From NCBI GenBank assembly GCA_013695055.1, contig JACDBF010000293.1, forward strand, positions 1 to 5,112: DNA of 5,112 nucleotides, in the 5' to 3' direction. Source of the DNA: Actinomycetota bacterium (lineage in GTDB: Bacteria; Actinomycetota; CADDZG01; WHSQ01). The notes beneath the pieces are model-generated. The model was given only the letters and a program-made list of their open reading frames with translations. It searched no databases and was not told the origin of the DNA. Positions 1 through 4,400 of this stretch are shown here, one piece after another (positions within the stretch are counted from its first letter, which is position 1; each line of letters starts with the position of its first letter). Position numbers and translations under genes: made by a program.

Positions 1-137
1 CGGGCGTTCCCGGCGGCGAGCTCGGAGGCCACCTTGGAGACCTCGGCGACCAGCTGATCGTCGTCGAGGGTTCCGGGGTCGATCCCTATCAAAGGCCCGT
101 CAACATGCGGTCGATCCCGTTCCGTAGCATCGACCAT
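1..137 (-). CDS. 5' end of an unidentified protein gene, cut by the left edge
   Basis: An open minus-strand frame runs from ATG at 137 to the window edge without a stop. It translates to about 45 residues, beginning MVDATERDRPHVDGPL and continuing through IGIDPGTLDDDQLVAEVSK. The distal half has almost exclusively G or C at third codon positions, as in the neighbouring genes, and the overlapping plus-strand frames are either stopped or arginine-rich nonsense, so I read it as a genuine gene start. The visible part is acidic and probably helical from about residue 25. I do not recognise the family. An in-frame ATG at 155 would add six residues (MCSIEH). Neither ATG has a good Shine-Dalgarno sequence; a TAGCAT hexamer 7 nt before the 137 ATG would fit a leaderless start, common in Actinomycetota. 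The gene follows mscL on the same strand after a gap of about 90 bp. Confidence 0.55.
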   Translation of the reverse strand, partial: MVDATERDRPHVDGPLIGIDPGTLDDDQLVAEVSKVASELAAGNA

Positions 138-151
138 GTGTTCGATGCTAC
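124..151. promoter_or_regulatory. Operator-like perfect inverted repeat over the start of the left-edge gene
   Basis: GTAGCATCGA (124-133) and TCGATGCTAC (142-151) are perfect 10-bp reverse complements separated by 8 bp. On the minus strand one arm contains TAGCAT (145-150), which matches the TANNNT form of a -10 box and ends 7 nt before the ATG at 137; the other arm covers the first codons of that gene. There is no T-tract, so a terminator is unlikely. The arrangement suits a dimeric repressor site blocking transcription of the left-edge gene. That role is inferred from symmetry and position only. Confidence 0.4.
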
Positions 152-230
152 ACATGGCCTACGACAAGAACGAGCCATCAACGGGAAACGGCTGAGATAA
201 ACAGAGACTTCCAGAGGCCGGCGGCTGAAA

Positions 231-647
231 TTAGGCTCGCACCGGCTCGACCTCGCTCGTGCATGCGCTGCAACGTGTCGCCAGGACCGCGATGGGCGTG
301 TAGCAGTACGGACACTCGCGAGTCTTCGGAGGCTCCGCCGGCGCGCCGCGCGGATGCAGCAGGCGGTTGGCGGCCCGGATCACGAAGAAGAGCGCGAGCG
401 CGACGAAAAAGAAGGTCACGAGCGCGGTCAAGAACAGTCCGTAGCGCACCGGCGTGCCGTTGAAGTCGATGGCCAGATCGTCGAAGTTGGGCTGACCCAC
501 GAGGGCCGCGACTATCTGCATGAGAATTCCATCCACCAAGGCCATGATCACGGCGTTGAAAGCGAGGCCGAGGATCACGGCGACGGCGAGGTCGAGCAGA
601 TTGCCTCTGAATGCGAAGGCCTTAAGCTCGTTCACGAGCTTGGACAT
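231..647 (-). CDS. mscL: Large-conductance mechanosensitive channel MscL with C-terminal zinc ribbon
   Basis: This 138-residue inner-membrane channel protein forms a homo-oligomeric pore (a pentamer in characterised members) that opens under membrane tension and releases solutes during hypo-osmotic shock. The N-terminal amphipathic helix (residues 3-14) leads into RGNLLDLAVAVILG, the hallmark of the family; L20 and V24 align with the pore-constriction residues L19 and V23 of E. coli MscL. TM1 covers about residues 17-41, a periplasmic loop about 50-68, and TM2 about 70-92. The usual cytoplasmic TEIRDLL helix is absent. Instead the tail carries C112-P-Y-C115 and C126-S-A-C129, a CxxC-x10-CxxC zinc ribbon. 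The ATG at 647 is chosen because it places the family N-terminus correctly and follows GAAAGGGGA; an upstream ATG at 710 would add 21 arginine-rich residues without similarity to the family. It diverges from the Rieske gene and is probably monocistronic or followed by the left-edge gene. Confidence 0.95.
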   Translation of the reverse strand: MSKLVNELKAFAFRGNLLDLAVAVILGLAFNAVIMALVDGILMQIVAALVGQPNFDDLAIDFNGTPVRYGLFLTALVTFFFVALALFFVIRAANRLLHPRGAPAEPPKTRECPYCYTPIAVLATRCSACTSEVEPVRA

Positions 648-652
648 GGGCG

Positions 653-661
653 TCCCCTTTC
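653..661 (-). promoter_or_regulatory. Ribosome binding site of mscL
   Basis: On the minus strand GAAAGGGGA precedes the ATG at 647, with 6 nt between the G-run and the start codon. It decides in favour of the internal ATG rather than the upstream ATG at 710. Confidence 0.65.
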
Positions 662-690
662 CCAATTCTCTAACGGGTGGCCGCCGGCAT

Positions 691-718
691 CCTCTACCCT
701 TGCTCCCCATTCGTTCAA
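691..718 (-). promoter_or_regulatory. Weak candidate promoter for mscL
   Basis: The divergent intergenic region (648-808) must hold promoters for both mscL and the Rieske gene. On the minus strand TTGAAC (718-713) is followed after 16 bp by TAGAGG (696-691), a plausible but imperfect -35/-10 pair that would leave a leader of roughly 40 nt before mscL. On the plus strand no convincing pair stands out. A short inverted repeat, AGGAA-5-TTCCT (721-735), lies between the two genes but is too short to interpret. Confidence 0.22.
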
Positions 719-793
719 ACAGGAATGATGTTCCTCAGCAAGGATGTGTGACGTGCTCGCTCAGTGGGCAAGTTGAGCGGAACAGCGCACGCC

Positions 794-803
794 AGGGAAA
801 GGG
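794..803 (+). promoter_or_regulatory. Ribosome binding site of the DUF2231-Rieske gene
   Basis: AGGGAAAGGG ends 5 nt before the ATG at 809. The alternative in-frame GTG at 764 lacks a comparable site, so 809 is the preferred start. Confidence 0.65.
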
Positions 804-808
804 CTTCG

Positions 809-1663
809 ATGACCGACCTTCACGCTCTTACAACAAGACTAGAGGATGCCGAGCAGCTCGATCCGCTGTCCGACCGAATGACAACGGTCGTCGGTTCGGT
901 CGTCAAGGCGGGGCCTCTCAAAGACTTTCTCAGCGGAACATGGCTTGGGCATGCGCTGCATCCCGCCCTGACCGACGTGCCGCTCGCCGCGGGTCTGAGC
1001 GCGACCCTGCTGGATGTCTTCGGCGGCGAGGAGAGCGCTCCCGCAGTCGAGAAGCTCCTGGCCCTGAACCTGCTCGCGTCCGTGCCGACCGTCGCCGCCG
1101 GTTGGTCCGACTGGTCGGACTCCGGCGATGAGGAAAAGCGTGTAGGCATCGTCCATGCCGGAGTCAACGTCGCAGCCCTCATTCTTTACGGAGCATCGCT
1201 GGGCGCGCGCCGCCGTGGTCGCAAGGGACTCGGCGTTGCGCTGGGTGCGCTGGGGACCGGGATCGCGTCGGTGGGCGGGTACCTCGGCGGGCACCTGGTG
1301 CTCGCGCAAGGCGTGGGAGTAGACAACACGGTCTTCGACGCAGCGCTCACCGAGTGGACCGCGGTGATGAAGGAAAGCGATGTTTCCGACGGGAAGCCGG
1401 CCCTCGCGTCGCACGAGGGCCTCGATCTCGTGGTGCTCAAACGAGGACAACAGGTGTGGGCGCTGTCGAACCGCTGCACTCACCGGAGCGGACCTCTGAA
1501 CGAAGGAGATCTGGACGGCACATGCATCGTGTGCCCATGGCACGGGAGCGCATTCGAGATATCCGATGGGACGGTCAAGAGGGGCCCGGCGACGATTCCG
1601 CAGCCCGCCTTCGAGGCGCGTCTTCGTGACGGCAAGGTGGAGGTCCGCAGCGCGCAGAGGTGA
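809..1663 (+). CDS. DUF2231 membrane domain fused to a Rieske [2Fe-2S] domain
   Basis: This is a predicted 284-residue membrane redox protein. The N-terminal part (about residues 30-170) matches the DUF2231 layout: a GHALHP motif with H48 and H51 ahead of the first hydrophobic segment (53-71), then hydrophobic stretches at about 79-100, 113-133 and 140-168. H116 and H162 lie in or near the last two; such histidines could bind heme, which is an inference. The C-terminal domain (about 185-284) is a Rieske fold: C223-T-H225 and C242-P-W-H245, spaced C-x-H-x16-C-x2-H, are the four iron-sulfur ligands, followed by GSAF and a typical ferredoxin-type Rieske ending. The electron donor and acceptor are unknown; fused DUF2231-Rieske proteins occur in Actinomycetota. 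The ATG at 809 is chosen for its Shine-Dalgarno sequence over a GTG at 764. The 73-residue cysteine protein follows after 44 bp on the same strand, suggesting co-transcription. Confidence 0.9.
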   Translation: MTDLHALTTRLEDAEQLDPLSDRMTTVVGSVVKAGPLKDFLSGTWLGHALHPALTDVPLAAGLSATLLDVFGGEESAPAVEKLLALNLLASVPTVAAGWSDWSDSGDEEKRVGIVHAGVNVAALILYGASLGARRRGRKGLGVALGALGTGIASVGGYLGGHLVLAQGVGVDNTVFDAALTEWTAVMKESDVSDGKPALASHEGLDLVVLKRGQQVWALSNRCTHRSGPLNEGDLDGTCIVCPWHGSAFEISDGTVKRGPATIPQPAFEARLRDGKVEVRSAQR

Positions 1664-1695
1664 CGGCGCTCAGGTCGAGCGGTATAGGCGCCGAT

Positions 1696-1700
1696 AGGAG
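1696..1700 (+). promoter_or_regulatory. Ribosome binding site choosing a GTG start
   Basis: AGGAG ends 7 nt before the GTG at 1708, an ideal spacing. It favours 1708 over an in-frame GTG at 1660 that overlaps the Rieske stop codon. The site lies within a short inverted repeat, GATAG-GAGAT-CTATC (1693-1707), which could weakly pair in mRNA but is only 5 bp long. Confidence 0.6.
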
Positions 1701-1707
1701 ATCTATC

Positions 1708-1929
1708 GTGGCCACCATCACCTGCTTTTACTGCTCGTCCCCATCCTCCGAGGAGATGCTGGTGGCGCTGGGCGGCAAGCAGCTGCACCTGCATTTGTGC
1801 GAGGAGCATGCGCGCACTCACCGGGACGAACCGGCGGCCTTCCACTTTCCGCAGGCGACCCCCGGGAATTCCAGAGGAAAGTGGTTTCGGCGGCTAAGGT
1901 TTCCCTCAGGTTCTGCCGATAACGGTTGA
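1708..1929 (+). CDS. Small cysteine/histidine protein, possible zinc-binding
   Basis: This 73-residue product has no family that I recognise. Its N-terminal half carries C6-F-Y-C9 and C31-E-E-H34, spaced CxxC-x21-CxxH, with an extra H38; the pattern resembles a treble-clef or zinc-ribbon site. The stretch around residues 16-30 (MLVALGGKQLHLHLC) looks like the beta strands that often separate such half-sites. The C-terminal part (about 45-73) is basic, low in hydrophobics and probably disordered. There is no signal peptide or membrane segment, so it is likely cytoplasmic. The GTG at 1708 is chosen because of the AGGAG 7 nt upstream. It lies 44 bp after the Rieske gene on the same strand, so it may be co-expressed with it. 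Its shortness makes it less certain than its neighbours, but the paired cysteine motifs and well-placed ribosome site argue for a real gene. Confidence 0.6.
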   Translation: MATITCFYCSSPSSEEMLVALGGKQLHLHLCEEHARTHRDEPAAFHFPQATPGNSRGKWFRRLRFPSGSADNG

Positions 1930-1943
1930 TATAAGGCTTTAGA

Positions 1944-1991
1944 GACGAAGTCCTCAGATGTTTGGACCCCCTCCCATCTGAGGACTTTGTC
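1944..1991. repeat. Strong 17-bp stem-loop, role undetermined (terminator or dispersed palindrome)
   Basis: GACGAAGTCCTCAGATG (1944-1960) pairs with CATCTGAGGACTTTGTC (1975-1991) over 17 positions. All are Watson-Crick except one G-U wobble (1947/1988), and the inner 13 bp are perfect; the loop of 14 nt is TTTGGACCCCCTCC. It begins 14 nt after the small cysteine gene, so it could end that transcript, but no T-run follows the stem. A TATAAG at 1930-1935 just before it could instead be a -10 box placing the hairpin at the 5' end of the nucleoside hydrolase mRNA. The rest of the 1930-2127 gap shows nothing recognisable apart from an AGGAGG next to the nucleoside hydrolase ATG. Confidence 0.6.
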
Positions 1992-2127
1992 GCGTCCGGC
2001 CCCCATTTCCCCGGCCGCCGTTGGGGCACAGGAACGCGCCCGTCAGATCGACCTGCGCATGCGTTGTCGGGGTCGCTTGATGCCCGCACCGGCCCCTGCG
2101 AAACTGAGCCCGCTCTCTGCCAGGAGG

Positions 2128-3093
2128 ATGTCCGACGGAAGTAGGCCGCGCGTGACCCGATTTCTCATCGATAGTGACACCGCAGGCGATGACGTCGCCT
2201 CGCTGCTGTTCGGCCTCTTGTGGCCCGGGATCACGCTCGAGGCGATCACGGTCGCCGCCGGCAACGTGCACTTGCACGAAGCAGTCCGCAATGCGCTCTA
2301 TACGACGGAGATAGCGGGCCGTCCGGAGGTGCCGGTCTTCGCGGGCGCCGGCTCACCCCTGTTGCGTCCGCTCGTAACCGCGCATTACGTCCACGGCGAC
2401 GACGGCATGGGCAACTCGAACTTCCCCGCGCCCGTAAAGGCCGCCGAACGAGAGCATGCGGTCGACGCTATCGTCGCTCTCGCCGACCGCTATCCGAGTG
2501 ACCTCGAGGTGATCGCGCAGGCCCCGCTCACCAACATCGCGCTGGCCGTGCACAAGGATCCGAGTCTGCCGGAGAAGATCGCTCGTTTGTGGATCATGGG
2601 CGGCAGCAACAACGCGCTCGGAAACATCACGCCTGCGGCCGAATTCAACTTCTATGTGGATCCCGAAGCTGCACACATCGTGCTGCAGGCGGGCTTCGAG
2701 ACCACCATCGTCCCTTGGGATGTCTGCCTAGCGGACGCGGTATTGATGAGAGAGGAGCTCGAACCGATCCTGAGCATGCACACGAAGTTGAGCGAGTTCT
2801 ATCTCGCGGTCAACGCGGCCGCATGGGAGTTCATGCGATCCGATGTGGAGACCGGCGGGGTGGACGGGATCGGTCACCCCGATTCATTGCTGATGGCAAT
2901 GGCTATTGACTCGAGCGTCATGGTCGAGAGCCAGCGCTGCTTCGTCGACGTCGAGCACCGCGGTGAGTTGACCAGCGGCTACAGCCTGGTGGATGTCAAC
3001 GACGTGCTGGGGCGCGAGCCTAATGCGGATGTCGTCACCAAGGCCAACCATGATCGCTTCAAGCAAATGCTGGTCGAGTTGCTGAAGGACTAA
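2128..3093 (+). CDS. Nucleoside hydrolase (inosine/uridine-preferring type family)
   Basis: This 321-residue enzyme should hydrolyse the N-glycosidic bond of a ribonucleoside to free base and ribose in the cytoplasm, feeding nucleoside salvage. The calcium-binding N-terminal signature reads IDSDTAGDD, with D15, D17, D21 and D22; most members have DPG where this has DTAG, although threonine/alanine variants exist. Further family landmarks are AAGN (N46), HGDDGMGN (about 89-96), APLTN (N136), MGG (about 157-159), EFNFYVDPEAA (E172, N174) and VPWD (about 195-198). A late HPDS segment (H250, D252) probably supplies the last calcium-ligand aspartate. The length is normal. The base preference cannot be read from the sequence. 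The start is uncertain: AGGAGG directly abuts the ATG at 2128 with no spacer, and a GTG at 2152 would begin closer to the first beta strand. The gene stands alone on the plus strand and its stop overlaps the converging ferritin-like gene. Confidence 0.93.
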   Translation: MSDGSRPRVTRFLIDSDTAGDDVASLLFGLLWPGITLEAITVAAGNVHLHEAVRNALYTTEIAGRPEVPVFAGAGSPLLRPLVTAHYVHGDDGMGNSNFPAPVKAAEREHAVDAIVALADRYPSDLEVIAQAPLTNIALAVHKDPSLPEKIARLWIMGGSNNALGNITPAAEFNFYVDPEAAHIVLQAGFETTIVPWDVCLADAVLMREELEPILSMHTKLSEFYLAVNAAAWEFMRSDVETGGVDGIGHPDSLLMAMAIDSSVMVESQRCFVDVEHRGELTSGYSLVDVNDVLGREPNADVVTKANHDRFKQMLVELLKD

Positions 3094-4400
3094 CCGGCTG
3101 AGGCGACGGAGTGAGCGCGCCCGATCAGAGCCCGGGCGAGCGCCGTGACCGCGTCTTTCTCTTGTTGGGTCGCGGCCGCGACGCGTTCGGCGACGAGGGC
3201 CTCACAGCGAGCCACGACCTCCGGCCACGCCTCGGGATCCCGGCCGCTCACCCGCAGGGCTTCCCGCAGCCATTTGCGCCCGTAGCCCGCATGAATGGCC
3301 TCGTCGGCCCAGTCGAAGTCCATGTCCCGCTGGCTGGTCACGTCCCCGAGCCGCCCGAGCTCGGCGGACCGCGTCCGCTTCTTGCCTATGTTCTTGGTTT
3401 CGAAGAAGGACAGCATCGCCAAGCGGTGTATCGAGTCTTGATCCCGGCACGCCTCGTAGATGTAGCTTCCGAGAGGAACCTCGCCGGGCTGAAAGCCCCA
3501 CCACTCGAGGCGCCTCTTGCCCATCGTCATGTGCCGGCTTTCGTCATACAGCCAGCGGGCGGCGTCGAAGAGGAAGTCCCATCCGAGCCGGGGTTCGAGC
3601 TGCTGCAAGATGACGGCCGCAGTGTCGACCGCCCAGACCTCGTTCAGATGGCTAACCGCGCTGCGAAGCTGAAGCTGCAAACCCTCGCCATAGGGCCAGC
3701 TTGGATCGAAGTTGTCCGGCCAGTAGAAGCTCGAGACGAAGTAACGCTCGTCGCGCGCGGGCACCTGCGGCATCTCGTAGGTCCGGCCCCCGGGAATCGC
3801 GAGCTCGGGCCCGGTATCTGCGGGAGCATCGAGGCCCACGTCGCCTACCGCTTCGAGCTCTCGTCGAAGCGCGCCGGCCCACTCGCCGGCGAGCTCTTCC
3901 TCGGTAGAGGTCATCTCGGCTTCAGTCGCCTTGGTGAGAGCGCTTTCGTCGGCGAGCTTGGCCGCGACCGCGGGGCCCATGAAGCTGAGGGTCGGGCCGT
4001 CGGCGACATCGTCGGATGCCTCGATGTAAGACTGGAACGCCCTCCGAAGCGCGGGGAGCAACACCGAGGCCAGCGCGTGCATGGCTGCCGCACCTCCGGG
4101 CGCATCGATCGCTGATTCGATCACGCGGAGCTGTGAACGAGCGTCGCCGACGTCGAGGGACCGGTCAGGATAGCGGAGCTCGAAGACCCGTTCGCGCAGC
4201 GACCGAGCGGTCGTCGCGCTGTGCCAGCAGGAGCGCGCGAGCGCGGCTTTCGATTCCAGGCGGCGAACGCCCGGCACCCATGCGGCTGCAATGGTCGCGA
4301 GCGCTCTCTCGACATGCGCGAAACGCTTGAGGGTCACCGCCGTGTCGAGGCGCAAGAGATGTGCGCGTTCGGGCTCTACGGGAAGCGCTCGCTCATTCAT
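3090..4400 (-). CDS. Ferritin-like di-iron protein (DUF455-like) with extra N-terminal helical region
   Basis: This predicted soluble protein has 436 residues. The C-terminal half (about 225-390) shows a four-helix di-iron ligand set: E254 (SHLNEVW), E287 and H290 (DESRHM), E334 (FFETKN), and E367 and H370 (ADEAIH). That is two glutamate/ExxH pairs, each separated by exactly 33 residues, the classic ferritin-like arrangement. Motifs such as DESRHMTMGKRRLEWWG and DEAIHAGYGRKW resemble DUF455/MiaE-like proteins, but I cannot assign a reaction; oxygenase, oxidase or iron storage are all possible. The first 220 residues are mostly helical and end in an acidic linker. They include DGPT (about 134-137) and may be a degenerate second bundle without a complete ligand set. 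The ATG at 4400 is chosen over a TTG at 4418 because GGAG lies 6 nt upstream. It overlaps the kinase gene by 8 nt, implying translational coupling. Confidence 0.82.
   Translation of the reverse strand: MNERALPVEPERAHLLRLDTAVTLKRFAHVERALATIAAAWVPGVRRLESKAALARSCWHSATTARSLRERVFELRYPDRSLDVGDARSQLRVIESAIDAPGGAAAMHALASVLLPALRRAFQSYIEASDDVADGPTLSFMGPAVAAKLADESALTKATEAEMTSTEEELAGEWAGALRRELEAVGDVGLDAPADTGPELAIPGGRTYEMPQVPARDERYFVSSFYWPDNFDPSWPYGEGLQLQLRSAVSHLNEVWAVDTAAVILQQLEPRLGWDFLFDAARWLYDESRHMTMGKRRLEWWGFQPGEVPLGSYIYEACRDQDSIHRLAMLSFFETKNIGKKRTRSAELGRLGDVTSQRDMDFDWADEAIHAGYGRKWLREALRVSGRDPEAWPEVVARCEALVAERVAAATQQEKDAVTALARALIGRAHSVASAG

Noticed and set aside
721..735. AGGAA-5-TTCCT inverted repeat between mscL and the Rieske gene
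   Set aside because: Five-base arms arise often by chance; nothing else supports it as an operator.
354..1131. Plus-strand frames crossing mscL and the start of the Rieske gene
   Set aside because: They overlap mscL in antisense and the Rieske gene out of frame, and show no coherent protein features.
839..1543. A 234-residue minus-strand open frame opposite the DUF2231-Rieske gene
   Set aside because: It lies entirely within the well-supported Rieske gene and lacks a domain or ribosome site of its own.
1944..1991. Reading the strong hairpin as a standard intrinsic terminator
   Set aside because: The stem is convincing but is followed by GCGTCC rather than a T-run on the plus strand, and on the minus strand by TCTAAAG, so I kept it as a stem-loop of undetermined role.
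2589..2909. Short plus-strand frame inside the nucleoside hydrolase gene
   Set aside because: It is an out-of-frame shadow rich in R, G and H, while the nucleoside hydrolase frame carries conserved catalytic motifs throughout.
3111..4115. A 334-residue plus-strand open frame opposite the ferritin-like gene
   Set aside because: It is the antisense shadow of a high-GC gene; its translation is rich in R, G, P and A without motifs, whereas the minus strand has the complete di-iron ligand set.
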